Shown here: positions 17,943-26,776 of the stretch, in pieces
Layout of the letters: every line of letters starts with the position of its first letter
Numbering within the stretch: position 1 is the stretch's first letter
The notes under the pieces: generated by a model
The model's database searches: none
What the model was told of the DNA's origin: nothing
Seen by the model: only the letters and a program-made list of their open reading frames with translations
Source of the DNA: Pseudomonas sp. FEN
GTDB lineage: Bacteria > Pseudomonadota > Gammaproteobacteria > Pseudomonadales > Pseudomonadaceae
Direction: 5' to 3'
Assembly: GCF_904067045.1 (NCBI RefSeq)
Contig: NZ_CAJFDC010000012.1
Location: 383,501 to 447,500 of the forward strand
Length of the DNA: 64,000 nt
Position numbers and translations under genes: made by a program

Positions 17943-18538
17943 ACAGAGGCGCCTCGGCGATCATCCTGCTGGCCATGACCGGGCTCGGGACCGGTCTGAC
18001 CTGGTTGGCGCAGCAACAGGCGCTGCCGCTCATCCAGGCGCAACGGCAGACGATTGAAAACCGCAGGCTGCTCGAAGTCCTGCCGCCGGGGCAGTACGAG
18101 AGCCGCCCCCTGCAGCTGGAGACGGCACAGCAACCTCACAGCTTGCTGGTCAGCGGCGCGCTGATGCTCCAGAACGGACAAGCGGTCGCGGTCGTGCTGC
18201 AAACTCGTACCCAGGGCTACGGCGGCCCGCTGGAATTGCTGGTCGGGATTGGCATGAATGGCCGGCTGCTCGGCAGCAAACCCCTGTCGCACGCGGAGAC
18301 CCCAGGACTGGGGGCGAAAATCGCCGACCAGGGCAGCCTCTGGTGGCAACAGTTGTTGGGCAAGTCGCGCGCGGACAGCCCCGATAGCGACTGGCGCCTG
18401 AAAAAGGACGGCGGACAATTCGACCAGATCGCCGGTGCGACGATCACCTCCCGCGCCGCGCTCAACGCCATTCACGATGCCCTGCGCTACTTCGATGAAC
18501 ACCAGGCGCAACTCACGGGAAGAACCGCCCATGAATAA
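17939..18538 (+). CDS. rnfG: Electron transport complex subunit RnfG/RsxG-like flavoprotein
   Basis: A 199-residue protein with one N-terminal membrane helix (ASAIILLAMTGLGTGLTWLA) and an FMN-binding domain facing the periplasm. The flavinylation site is seen as IAGATITS, a variant of the SGAT(x)T motif, where ApbE attaches FMN to Thr through a phosphoester. HAETPGLGAKI, conserved in RnfG and NqrC, is present. No apbE gene lies in the window. The gene is coupled to rnfD (ATGA) and overlaps rnfE by eight bases. Confidence 0.87.
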   Translation: MNRGASAIILLAMTGLGTGLTWLAQQQALPLIQAQRQTIENRRLLEVLPPGQYESRPLQLETAQQPHSLLVSGALMLQNGQAVAVVLQTRTQGYGGPLELLVGIGMNGRLLGSKPLSHAETPGLGAKIADQGSLWWQQLLGKSRADSPDSDWRLKKDGGQFDQIAGATITSRAALNAIHDALRYFDEHQAQLTGRTAHE

Positions 18539-19121
18539 ACCCGTGATGCTCCAGGGGACGCTGATCCTGACGCCACTGCTCGGCACCAGCGACTCACTGC
18601 TCAAGGCCCTCGCCATGTGGCTGCTGAGTTTGCTGGCAATCATTGCCTACGGCCTGTCCAGCCAAGCCCTCAGGCCCTGGTTTCACCCACGCCTGGCCGG
18701 GCTGGCCAGTCTTCTGCTGGCCGCCACCCTGGTCAGTTGCCTGTCGCTCGGCCTGCAGGCCTGGGCCTGGGAACTGCACCTGGCACTAGGGATCTATCCG
18801 GCCCTCCTCAGCCTGCAATGCCTGCTGTTGGAGCGCCTGGGCGCGTTCGAACGCCGCCACCTGGGAACCAGCGCCGCCCTGCTCGCCAGCCTCGGGGTGG
18901 GCTTGCTGCTAATGGGCTCGCTGCGAGAACTGCTGGGTAACGGCACGTTGCTCGATCACCTGCGCTGGCTGGTCCCGACGGCGAGTGAATTGCCACGTCT
19001 GTGGGCCGCACAAGATGGACTGCGCCTGGCCACCCTGACACCGGGGGCGTTTATTCTCCTGGGGCTGCTGCTGGCTGCCAGGCAAGCCTGGAGCCAACAT
19101 CGCTCGGCCAAGCCGAATTAG
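18531..19121 (+). CDS. rnfE: Electron transport complex subunit RnfE/RsxE-like
   Basis: A 196-residue polytopic membrane protein homologous to RnfA, the expected partner for the membrane core. ALGIYPALLSLQCLLLERL matches the family block that carries a membrane FeS-site Cys, and GSLRELLGNGT follows. The start at 18531 overlaps the end of rnfG; the longer frame at 18435 lies inside rnfG. It closes the A-B-D-G-E operon. A REP pair separates it from nth, which follows rnf in many gammaproteobacteria. Confidence 0.85.
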   Translation: MNKPVMLQGTLILTPLLGTSDSLLKALAMWLLSLLAIIAYGLSSQALRPWFHPRLAGLASLLLAATLVSCLSLGLQAWAWELHLALGIYPALLSLQCLLLERLGAFERRHLGTSAALLASLGVGLLLMGSLRELLGNGTLLDHLRWLVPTASELPRLWAAQDGLRLATLTPGAFILLGLLLAARQAWSQHRSAKPN

Positions 19122-19142
19122 CTCTTGAACACGCAACGCAAC

Positions 19143-19231
19143 CTGTAGGAACCTGACTTTCCGGCGAAACTTTTGGCGGCCTCAAGGGCCTCCTCGCTGC
19201 GATGCGGCGTCCCGACAAGCCAGGCTCACAG
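19143..19231. repeat. REP-like pair between rnfE and nth
   Basis: The left arm CTGTAGGAACCTGACTTTCC is mirrored by a CGACAAGCCAGGCTCACAG arm, with the common REP interior TTTTGGCGGCCTCAAGGGCC between them. The same class occurs at 37542. Confidence 0.75.
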
Positions 19232-19266
19232 GCGCTGTGTATAACCCTAAAGGAATCCACCGCCCC

Positions 19267-19905
19267 ATGAATGCCGCCAAACGCCTGGAGATCTTCCGCA
19301 GATTCCACGAGGACAATCCGGACCCCAAGACCGAACTGGCCTATTCGACACCCTTTGAGCTGTTGATCGCGGTGATTCTCTCGGCCCAAGCCACCGACGT
19401 CGGCGTGAACAAAGCGACCGCCAAGCTCTTTCCCGTGGCCAACACTCCGCAGGCCATCCACGCCCTCGGGGTCGAAGGCTTGTCGGCCTATATCAAGACC
19501 ATCGGCCTGTTCAACAGCAAGGCCAAGAACGTGATCGAGACTTGCCGCCTGCTGGTGGAAAACCACGGCGGCGAGGTCCCACAAACCCGCGAAGCACTGG
19601 AAGCCTTGCCCGGTGTCGGCCGCAAGACCGCCAACGTGGTACTCAACACCGCGTTCCGGCAACTGACCATGGCCGTCGATACGCATATTTTCCGGGTCAG
19701 CAACCGCACCGGCCTGGCACCGGGCAAAGACGTGGTCGCGGTCGAGAAGCAACTGATGAAGTTCGTGCCCAAGCCCTACCTGCTCGACGCCCATCACTGG
19801 CTGATCCTGCATGGACGTTACGTCTGTCAGGCGCGAAAACCGCGTTGCGGCAGTTGCCGGATTGAAGACCTGTGCGAATACAAGGACAAGACCTCGGACG
19901 ATTGA
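19267..19905 (+). CDS. nth: Endonuclease III
   Basis: A 212-residue base-excision repair glycosylase/AP lyase that removes oxidised pyrimidines. The helix-hairpin-helix reads LPGVGRKTANVVL with the catalytic Lys (about 120), and the catalytic Asp lies in VDTHIFRV (about 138). The C-terminal 4Fe-4S loop is complete (C-x6-C-x2-C-x5-C in CQARKPRCGSCRIEDLC). The start at 19267 (MNAAKRLEIF) fits the usual 211-213 residue length; an upstream in-frame ATG at 19237 is not conserved. Confidence 0.96.
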   Translation: MNAAKRLEIFRRFHEDNPDPKTELAYSTPFELLIAVILSAQATDVGVNKATAKLFPVANTPQAIHALGVEGLSAYIKTIGLFNSKAKNVIETCRLLVENHGGEVPQTREALEALPGVGRKTANVVLNTAFRQLTMAVDTHIFRVSNRTGLAPGKDVVAVEKQLMKFVPKPYLLDAHHWLILHGRYVCQARKPRCGSCRIEDLCEYKDKTSDD

Positions 19906-20011
19906 GCCACTATTGCTTTTATTGATAAGTCGATTGAAAAAATCTTTTTTACCGGGCCGGCAATTATCGATATAAGGGGCGCCAACGGCAGTCTTAGCCC
20001 GGAGTTATGTT

Positions 20012-20191
20012 ATGAGCACCGACAAAGAGCAATTGGACGTAGAGGACGACTTCATCGCTGCTGAAACAGAGGACAGCGAGCCCGTGGTCGAGGTCGCAAA
20101 AACCAACCTCAGCAAACGCCGCACCATCGACAACCTACTGGAAGAGCGACGCCTGCAGAAGCAATTGGCAGATTATGATTTTGATTTGTAA
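20012..20191 (+). CDS. Small acidic conserved protein (PA3496-type)
   Basis: A 59-residue highly charged protein. An acidic N-terminal half (DVEDDFIAAETEDSEP) is followed by a basic helix (NLSKRRTIDNLLEERRLQKQ). A protein of this type follows nth in P. aeruginosa (PA3496), and some annotation systems call the family a putative envelope-integrity protein; its function is unknown to me. GGAG lies upstream of the ATG. A clear terminator follows 17 bases after the stop, which supports a real transcribed gene. Confidence 0.75.
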   Translation: MSTDKEQLDVEDDFIAAETEDSEPVVEVAKTNLSKRRTIDNLLEERRLQKQLADYDFDL

Positions 20192-20208
20192 TTAACACGC
20201 GGCCACTC

Positions 20209-20234
20209 AAAAGCCTCCTTTGCGGAGGCTTTTC
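20209..20234 (+). terminator. Rho-independent terminator
   Basis: AAAAGCCTCC pairs with GGAGGCTTTTC across a four-base TTGC-type loop, following the small acidic gene. Confidence 0.9.
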
Positions 20235-20408
20235 GGTTTGTAGAGGTGTCGTTGTCACGCGGAGCATCATCGATGCAACACCGGCGGCCTCTCCTGCCGG
20301 CGACTCAATACCAGGGGTTTTCCTCGTCTTCCCCGCTGTTCTCCCCCCGCCCTCAAGCGTCCCCTGACAAGCGCTCGTTTCCAAACGCCGGTTGCCAACT
20401 TGCCGCTT

Positions 20409-21035
20409 TCAAACCAGGCCGTTGCGCTGCGCCAGCTCGATCAGGTCGACCAGCGAACGGGCATTGAGCTTGAGCAGCAAACGCGTTTTATAGGTACTGA
20501 CGGTCTTGTTGCTCAAAAACATGCCATCGGCAATTTCCTTGTTGCTCTTTCCCCTCGCCAACTGCTGCAACACCATCATCTCGCGGCCGGAGAGCCGGTT
20601 GACCATATCGGCCTCACTGGCATTTCCCAGGCTGGAGCGCACCGTGTGCAACGCCTGATTGGGAAAATAGCTGTAGCCGGAAAGCACCGCCTTGATGGCA
20701 CTGAGCATTTCAGTCAGGTCCTGCTGCTTGCAGACGTAACCGGCGGCGCCGGCCTGCATGCAACGCATGGAGAAATGCCCGGGGGCCTGCGAGGTGAGCA
20801 CCAGAACTTTGAAAGAAAGTCCCATAGACGTTAAACGGGCAATGACTTCCAGCCCGTCCAGCTTGGGGATCCCGATATCGAGTATAACAATGTCCGGCGC
20901 ATGTTCCCGCGCCAACTGTAAAGCATCTACACCGTTATCCGTCTCCGCAATGACTTCATAGCCATGACGCTCCATCAGCATGCGTACAGCAAGACGAATG
21001 ACGGGATGATCATCCACGATCAGCACTTTATTCAT
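20409..21035 (-). CDS. Orphan response regulator of the BvgA/EvgA type (NarL/LuxR family)
   Basis: A 208-residue regulator. The receiver domain has the acidic pair and phospho-acceptor (VDDHP; LDIGIPKLDG) and the switch Lys in GYVCKQQ. A C-terminal LuxR-type helix-turn-helix follows (LSGREMMVLQQLARGKSNKE; NKTVSTYKTRLLLKL). The phrase LDIGIPKLDGLEVIARL and the overall spacing closely resemble Bordetella BvgA and E. coli EvgA, which are paired with large unorthodox sensor kinases. No kinase is adjacent. The start at 21035 (MNKVLIVDD) fits the family; four residues upstream is an alternative. It faces a gene-free AT-richer stretch. Confidence 0.9.
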   Translation of the reverse strand: MNKVLIVDDHPVIRLAVRMLMERHGYEVIAETDNGVDALQLAREHAPDIVILDIGIPKLDGLEVIARLTSMGLSFKVLVLTSQAPGHFSMRCMQAGAAGYVCKQQDLTEMLSAIKAVLSGYSYFPNQALHTVRSSLGNASEADMVNRLSGREMMVLQQLARGKSNKEIADGMFLSNKTVSTYKTRLLLKLNARSLVDLIELAQRNGLV

Positions 21036-21937
21036 GGGCAAGTCCAATTTTCGCTGTTCGAATTTTCAGAGTCAGCACAATAGCCTAGTCATACCCTCCT
21101 GGGCATAGCGCCTTCACCGGGCAGTACCAGCCAAAGACATTCCCTACAAACAACAGAGATTTGCCCTACAAAAAAAGCACTATCAGAAAAAATGTGACTC
21201 CCATCAGGATAACTCGTAGTCCGGGAGTCATACATTCCATGATAAACCCCCACTCCTCGGGAATTTCATATGGCATCCGACAGAAGCGACAGCAGCTTGC
21301 TTCGCTTGGCCAGGTTCAAACATTAGAACGCAAGGTGTGGTGTGTCTAATGGATTTCTGCAACAAGAAATAATGTGCTCCCTTGTATCCCCCTGGACCCG
21401 GGACATCGCCGGCCCCTGTGCGTGATCACCAGTGCAATCAGGCTCGCTGCTGGACGGAGCGCGGCCGCACGGGAAGCCGGTCGAGAATCATCCGTAATCC
21501 ATCCTGGCATACACATAAGTAAGGACGGCATTATAAAAAACCCGTTTATGCTAATTCCCGCTCAGTGGAAAGGTTTGACAACTTATATTCAGCCAGCACT
21601 CGCCAATACACAAGCGGCGCTGATTCAGTCTGTTGCCATAAACCCTGAGCGCCAACGTTATTGCCACTGACGCCTGTCACTTTAAAAGAACCCATCCACC
21701 ATCGATAAAAATAACAGGAAACGGACTACGCCCCGCCAAGAACGCTTACCTTCAACGCGACGATCACAGCCCGAAAGTAAAACCCTCTGTCTTGACCCTT
21801 TCTTTCCAGGCTGCAAACTCAACACTTGCCGAGCCACTTCAATATATTGAACGCCACCCAATCATTAATACAACTCACCACACCGAACGACATTAGCAAA
21901 GGTCTATCCTACGACGCGGACGAGCAGGCCATATATA
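21036..21937. other. 900-bp gene-free, lower-GC stretch
   Basis: No convincing gene was found on either strand. Two short frames at 21161-21349 and 21374-21670 lack ribosome sites and have no recognisable protein features. Base composition is visibly more AT-rich than the surrounding DNA, with many A and T runs. It must hold the promoter of the minus-strand regulator and that of the gene at 21938. It could be remnant or horizontally acquired DNA. Confidence 0.5.
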
Positions 21938-22486
21938 ATGAACGACCACACTTTCAAAAAGCATCTCCCCCCCCAGAGACATCTGGATCTTGATCTGGAC
22001 CTGGCCATTGATGATTTCCTCAAACGCGGCGGCACCATTGATCGCGTGCAAGCCCCCCTTAGCGACCAGGCCCTTGCGGACACTGGCAAGCACGCCACGA
22101 CGCCGGAGGAACAGGAAGAGGAACAGGAAAGAATCCGCAAGACTGAACTGTTGCGCGAGCTGATCACCAAGGGGGCGGGCATCTCCGCGCTCCAATACTC
22201 CCTCAAGATGAACAAGAACGAAATAAAGCGCATCGCCCGGGAAAACGGTCTGAAGATCGCCCAAAGCCGTTCGCTGCACATCACCCGAAAATACCGGGCC
22301 CCACAACCGGTCACGGCGGAGTTCGCGCAAGATGCGATTGCCGGACATGCCATGCACTATTGCGCGCTCGGTTACACCGCCATCGAGATTGCGCAAAAAC
22401 TCGACTTGACCGTCCGCCAGGTCTGCGAACTGGGAAAAAACTACCGCTTCGAACTCAATCACCGCCACGATAACCAGGATGACTGA
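21938..22486 (+). CDS. Hypothetical protein with helix-turn-helix-like segments
   Basis: A 182-residue protein I do not recognise. An acidic N-terminal part (HLDLDLDLAIDDFLKRGGTI) leads to a Glu-rich helix (TPEEQEEEQERIRKTELL). Two helix-turn-helix-like blocks follow: GAGISALQYSLKMNKNEIKR near residues 78-97 and LGYTAIEIAQKLDLTVRQV near 145-165, both reminiscent of winged or resolvase-type DNA-binding helices. No signal peptide or membrane helix is seen. The ribosome site is weak, but the frame is clean and runs to just before the argG terminator. A role as a small DNA-binding regulator is an inference. Confidence 0.6.
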   Translation: MNDHTFKKHLPPQRHLDLDLDLAIDDFLKRGGTIDRVQAPLSDQALADTGKHATTPEEQEEEQERIRKTELLRELITKGAGISALQYSLKMNKNEIKRIARENGLKIAQSRSLHITRKYRAPQPVTAEFAQDAIAGHAMHYCALGYTAIEIAQKLDLTVRQVCELGKNYRFELNHRHDNQDD

Positions 22487-22504
22487 TCTCGTCCCGACGT
22501 CCCA

Positions 22505-22534
22505 AAAAAAACCCGGCCAACGGGCCGGGTTCTT
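22505..22534 (-). terminator. Rho-independent terminator of argG
   Basis: AACCCGGCC pairs with GGCCGGGTT across a short loop. Read on the minus strand it is followed by eight T residues, so it serves argG; in the other direction the T run is poor. Confidence 0.88.
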
Positions 22535-22550
22535 TCAGACAAGCAACCGA

Positions 22551-23768
22551 TCAGAACAACTTACGGCCCTTGTTCGCCGCAATCCGCATGCGCAGGGCGT
22601 TGAGCTTGATAAAGCCGGCCGCGTCAGCCTGGTTGTAAGCACCGCCATCTTCTTCGAAAGTGGCGATATTGGCGTCGAACAGCGACTCATCGGACTTGCG
22701 CCCGGTGACAATCACATTGCCCTTGTACAGCTTCAGGCGAACCACGCCATTCACATGAGCCTGGGACGCATCGATCATCTGCTGCAGCATCAGACGCTCA
22801 GGGCTCCACCAGTAGCCGGTGTAGATCAGGCTGGCATACTTGGGCATCAGCTCGTCTTTCAGGTGCGCGACTTCACGGTCCAGGGTGATCGACTCGATGG
22901 CCCGGTGGGCGCGCAACATGATGGTGCCGCCCGGGGTTTCGTAGCAGCCACGGGACTTCATGCCGACATAGCGGTTCTCGACGATGTCCAGACGACCGAT
23001 GCCGTGTTCGCCACCGATCCGGTTCAGGGTCGCCAGCACGGTGGCCGGGGTCATTTCGACGCCGTCCAGCGCGACGATATCGCCGTTGCGGTAGGTCAGC
23101 TCCAGGTACTGCGGCTTGTCGGGCGCGTTCTCCGGGGAGACGGTCCAACGCCACATGTCTTCCTCGTGCTCGGTCCAGGTGTCTTCCAGCACGCCACCTT
23201 CATAGGAGATGTGCAGCAGGTTGGCATCCATCGAGTACGGGGATTTCTTCTTGCCATGACGCTCGATCGGGATCGCGTGCTTCTCAGCGTAATCCATCAG
23301 CTTTTCACGGGACAGCAGGTCCCATTCACGCCACGGAGCGATCACTTTCACGCCTGGCTTGAGGGCGTAGGCGCCCAGTTCGAAGCGCACCTGGTCGTTA
23401 CCCTTGCCGGTAGCGCCATGGGAAATGGCATCGGCGCCGGTTTCGTTGGCGATTTCGATCAGGCGCTTGGCAATCAACGGACGGGCGATGGAGGTACCCA
23501 GCAGGTACTCGCCTTCGTAGACGGTATTGGCGCGGAACATCGGGAACACGAAATCGCGCACGAACTCTTCGCGCAGGTCATCGATATAGATTTCCTTCAC
23601 GCCCATGGCTTGCGCCTTGGCACGTGCCGGCTCGACCTCTTCGCCCTGACCCAGGTCCGCGGTGAAGGTCACCACTTCACAGTTATAAGTATCCTGCAGC
23701 CACTTGAGGATCACCGAAGTGTCCAGGCCGCCGGAATACGCCAGAACGACCTTGTTTACGTCCGCCAT
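22551..23768 (-). CDS. argG: Argininosuccinate synthase
   Basis: A 405-residue enzyme joining citrulline and aspartate with ATP to give argininosuccinate, the penultimate step of arginine synthesis. The N-type ATP pyrophosphatase loop reads [10 protein letters not shown] near residue 10. [13 protein letters not shown] and the C-terminal synthase block follow, and the length is standard. argF, the preceding step of the pathway, lies about 9 kb away in this window. The gene is monocistronic with its own terminator. Confidence 0.97.
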   Translation of the reverse strand: MADVNKVVLAYSGGLDTSVILKWLQDTYNCEVVTFTADLGQGEEVEPARAKAQAMGVKEIYIDDLREEFVRDFVFPMFRANTVYEGEYLLGTSIARPLIAKRLIEIANETGADAISHGATGKGNDQVRFELGAYALKPGVKVIAPWREWDLLSREKLMDYAEKHAIPIERHGKKKSPYSMDANLLHISYEGGVLEDTWTEHEEDMWRWTVSPENAPDKPQYLELTYRNGDIVALDGVEMTPATVLATLNRIGGEHGIGRLDIVENRYVGMKSRGCYETPGGTIMLRAHRAIESITLDREVAHLKDELMPKYASLIYTGYWWSPERLMLQQMIDASQAHVNGVVRLKLYKGNVIVTGRKSDESLFDANIATFEEDGGAYNQADAAGFIKLNALRMRIAANKGRKLF

Positions 23769-23897
23769 GCCATCACTCCACGGGGTTGTACGGAAAGCCG
23801 TCGATTCTACCGCTCAAACCAGTGAAATTACAGAGGCGCGACAGCTTAGGACGACAAAGCGACAGATAATGTCGACGCGGCGACGAAAGCAGCCGCT

Positions 23898-24827
23898 TCA
23901 GGAGGTCTTCGCGGCATTCGCCGTGCTGGCCGTGGGTGCCGGTGCGGGTGCTGGCACGGGCGCCGGCTTCTCAGCGACCGGGACACGCTCCAGGTGGATA
24001 TTGACCCGGCGATTCTTCGCCCGGTTGGCCGGACTGTTGTTCGGTACCAGCGGATAACGCTCGCCGTGAAAACGCATGACGATCTGCGATTCAGGGACAC
24101 CGTTGGCCTTGAAGTAGTCCATCACCGCCAGCGCCCGGCGGCGCGACAGATCGCGGTTGGCCAGACGATTGCCAGCATTGTCGGAATGCCCGTCGAGCTC
24201 GATATGGTTGACGCTCGGGTCGGCCTTGATGAAATCGAGCATCACCTGCAACTCGGCCTTGGCCTGGGCGTCAAGATCGACACCGGTGCCAGGAAAGCCG
24301 ATCTGCGCCTGTTTCACTTGCTCGAAATTCTTCGGTAGCAGTTTCGCGGTACATTCCTGATAGTCGTTGTAAGCCTTGCTGAACTTCACCGGCAGCAGGC
24401 GTATTTCCGAGACACCACCGTCTCGCGAGTAGTGCCGGACCAGCGGGCTGCGCCCCTCCAGCAAGCCGCTGACCAGGCGTCCGGCCTGGCCCTGGGAGCT
24501 GTTGAAGAGCACATCGCCACTCCCCATCCGCACCGAGCCCAGGTTGATGTCGCCGCGCCCCGGCTGCCACGGTGCCGCGGCTGCCAGCAAGGTCGCCGAA
24601 CCGCCGCCCAGCACGTGATTGTAGGCTTTCAGGCGAAAGGTCACCTGCTCGCCAGCCCGGCGCACGAACTCACCGGCACCGAAGTCGGTGATCGGCTGGC
24701 TCAGCCGGCACTCGAACTTGTCCCCTTCCACCTTCCACTCGATGCTCTCCAGACGGGTCTGGAAAGTCAGCGCCATGGCGGGCAGGCTGGCGAACATACT
24801 GAGCAAGGCTAAATAACGCTGGCGCAC
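23898..24827 (-). CDS. motY: MotY-like flagellar T-ring/OmpA-domain protein
   Basis: A 309-residue exported protein. A signal peptide (LALLSMFASLPAMA) precedes a beta-rich N-terminal domain of the MotY type (FQTRLESIEWKVEGDKFECR), then an OmpA-like peptidoglycan-binding domain (ELDGHSDNAGN; RRALAVMDYFKANG; NRRVNIHLE) and a Pro/Ala tail. MotY forms part of the T ring that helps anchor stators of the polar flagellar motor. P. aeruginosa motY (PA3526) has the same place next to pyrC. I choose the GTG at 24827 because GGAG lies six bases upstream; a GTG four codons earlier is possible. Confidence 0.85.
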   Translation of the reverse strand: MRQRYLALLSMFASLPAMALTFQTRLESIEWKVEGDKFECRLSQPITDFGAGEFVRRAGEQVTFRLKAYNHVLGGGSATLLAAAAPWQPGRGDINLGSVRMGSGDVLFNSSQGQAGRLVSGLLEGRSPLVRHYSRDGGVSEIRLLPVKFSKAYNDYQECTAKLLPKNFEQVKQAQIGFPGTGVDLDAQAKAELQVMLDFIKADPSVNHIELDGHSDNAGNRLANRDLSRRRALAVMDYFKANGVPESQIVMRFHGERYPLVPNNSPANRAKNRRVNIHLERVPVAEKPAPVPAPAPAPTASTANAAKTS

Positions 24828-24985
24828 GGGAGGCTCCACTGGATGTCTACATCGTCAAGACAGGCATGCCGATTCCACGCCCTACCTCTGTGGTATCGGT
24901 TGGTCGTGGCAAAACTTGATAGCGAGTGCCTGAGACCGTCTTTTCCGGTAGCATTCCCTCCAGTTCGACCCGCCTGGAATCCCCA

Positions 24986-26032
24986 ATGTCCGACCGCCTG
25001 ACCCTGCTGCGTCCCGACGACTGGCATATTCATCTTCGCGATGGTGCTGCGTTACCTCACACTGTGGCGGATGTCGCGCGCACCTTTGGCCGCGCCATCA
25101 TCATGCCCAATCTGCTGCCACCGGTGCGCAACGCCGCGGAAGCCGATGCCTATCGCCAGCGCATTCTCGCTGCGCGACCGGCCGGCAGCCGCTTCGAACC
25201 GCTGATGGTGCTCTACCTCACCGATCGCACCCAGCCCGAGGAAATCCGCGCCGCCAAGGCCGGCGGCTTGGTCCACGCCGCCAAGCTCTACCCGGCCGGC
25301 GCGACCACCAACTCGGATTCGGGCGTTACCAGCGTCGACAAGATTTTCCCGGTTCTGGAAGTCATGGCCGAAGTCGGCATGCCGTTGTTGATCCACGGTG
25401 AAGTGACCCGCGGCGACGTCGATGTGTTCGACCGCGAGAAACTGTTCATCGACGAGCATATGCGCCGTGTCGTCGAACGTTTCCCGAGCCTCAAGGTGGT
25501 GTTCGAACACATCACCACCGCGGACGCGGTGCAGTTCGTCAGCGAAGCGGCGGCCAACGTCGGCGCGACCATTACCGCCCATCACCTGCTGTACAACCGC
25601 AATCACATGCTGGTGGGCGGCATTCGCCCGCACTTCTACTGCTTGCCGATCCTCAAGCGCGGCACGCATCAGGAAGCCCTGCTCACGGCGGCGACCAGCG
25701 GCAATCCGAAATTTTTCCTCGGCACCGACTCGGCCCCCCACTCCCAGCACGCCAAGGAAGCCGCCTGCGGTTGTGCCGGCTGCTACACCGCCTATGCCGC
25801 GATCGAGCTATACGCCGAGGCCTTCGAACAACGCAACGCGCTGGACCTGCTCGAAGGTTTTGCCAGCCTGCATGGCCCACGCTTCTATGGCCTGCCGGTG
25901 AACACCGACAAAATCACCCTGGTTCGTGAAGAATGGACCGCCCCGACCAGCCTGCCATTTGGCGAGCTGTCAGTCATCCCGCTGCGCGCCGGTGAAAAAC
26001 TGCGCTGGCGCCTGCTGGAGGAAACGCTGTGA
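24986..26032 (+). CDS. pyrC: Dihydroorotase
   Basis: A 348-residue class II dihydroorotase, which cyclises carbamoyl aspartate in pyrimidine synthesis. The zinc ligands are visible in [10 protein letters not shown] near residue 15, the carboxylated Lys in [16 protein letters not shown] near 100, and further ligands in [14 protein letters not shown] and GTDSAPH. Its length matches E. coli PyrC. The ATG at 24986 gives the conserved [14 protein letters not shown] start. It overlaps rnt by four bases, so the two are co-translated. Confidence 0.97.
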   Translation: MSDRLTLLRPDDWHIHLRDGAALPHTVADVARTFGRAIIMPNLLPPVRNAAEADAYRQRILAARPAGSRFEPLMVLYLTDRTQPEEIRAAKAGGLVHAAKLYPAGATTNSDSGVTSVDKIFPVLEVMAEVGMPLLIHGEVTRGDVDVFDREKLFIDEHMRRVVERFPSLKVVFEHITTADAVQFVSEAAANVGATITAHHLLYNRNHMLVGGIRPHFYCLPILKRGTHQEALLTAATSGNPKFFLGTDSAPHSQHAKEAACGCAGCYTAYAAIELYAEAFEQRNALDLLEGFASLHGPRFYGLPVNTDKITLVREEWTAPTSLPFGELSVIPLRAGEKLRWRLLEETL

Positions 26033-26706
26033 GTGAAGAGCATTTCGACGACGAACAAGAAGGCAACGGCGGAGGTACCGGCTCCCGGCACCCCATGGCC
26101 GCGCGCTTTCGTGGCTACCTGCCAGTTGTCGTCGATGTCGAGACCGGAGGTTTCAACGCCGCCACCGACGCCCTGCTGGAAATCGCCGCCACCACCATCG
26201 GCATGGACGAAAAAGGCTTTGTGTTCCCGGAGCACACCTATTTTTTCCGGGTCGAGCCGTTCGAAGGCGCCAATATCGAGGCGGCTGCCCTGGAGTTCAC
26301 CGGGATCAAGCTCGATCACCCGCTGCGCATGGCCGTCAGCGAAGAAACCGCACTGACCGATATTTTCCGCGGCGTGCGCAAGGCCCTGAAGGCCAACGGC
26401 TGCAAACGCGCGATCCTGGTCGGCCACAACAGCAGCTTCGACCTGGGCTTTCTCAATGCCGCGGTGACGCGCCTGGACATGAAGCGCAACCCGTTTCATC
26501 CATTCTCCAGCTTCGACACCGCCAGTCTTGCCGGCCTGGCATACGGCCAGACCGTGCTGGCCAAGGCCTGCCAGGCCGCCGATATCGACTTCGACGGACG
26601 CGAGGCCCACTCGGCCCGCTACGACACCGAGAAGACCGCCGAGCTGTTCTGCGGCATCGTCAACCGCTGGAAGGAAATGGGCGGCTGGGAAGACTACAAC
26701 GACTGA
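26029..26706 (+). CDS. rnt: Ribonuclease T
   Basis: A 225-residue DEDD exoribonuclease that trims tRNA and other stable RNA 3' ends. The catalytic residues are seen in VVDVETGGF (Asp, Glu), HNSSFDLGF (Asp) and [15 protein letters not shown] (His, Asp). The start is GTG at 26029, inside the pyrC stop. A bidirectional terminator follows. The pyrC-rnt pair with a convergent peroxiredoxin gene is standard Pseudomonas order. Confidence 0.96.
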   Translation: MSEEHFDDEQEGNGGGTGSRHPMAARFRGYLPVVVDVETGGFNAATDALLEIAATTIGMDEKGFVFPEHTYFFRVEPFEGANIEAAALEFTGIKLDHPLRMAVSEETALTDIFRGVRKALKANGCKRAILVGHNSSFDLGFLNAAVTRLDMKRNPFHPFSSFDTASLAGLAYGQTVLAKACQAADIDFDGREAHSARYDTEKTAELFCGIVNRWKEMGGWEDYND

Positions 26707-26733
26707 TCCAGTCGGCGAAGAAATCCCCGCGCA

Positions 26734-26766
26734 TAAAAAAACCGGTCATGACGACCGGTTTTTTTA
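26734..26766. terminator. Bidirectional Rho-independent terminator
   Basis: AAAAAAACCGGTC and GACCGGTTTTTTT flank a short loop. The T run in both directions serves the convergent rnt and peroxiredoxin genes. Confidence 0.92.
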
Positions 26767-26776
26767 TGGGTGACGC

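Noticed and set aside
21161-21670. Two short frames (62 and 98 residues) in the AT-richer gap
   Set aside because: No ribosome-binding sites, no conserved features, and composition not like neighbouring genes.
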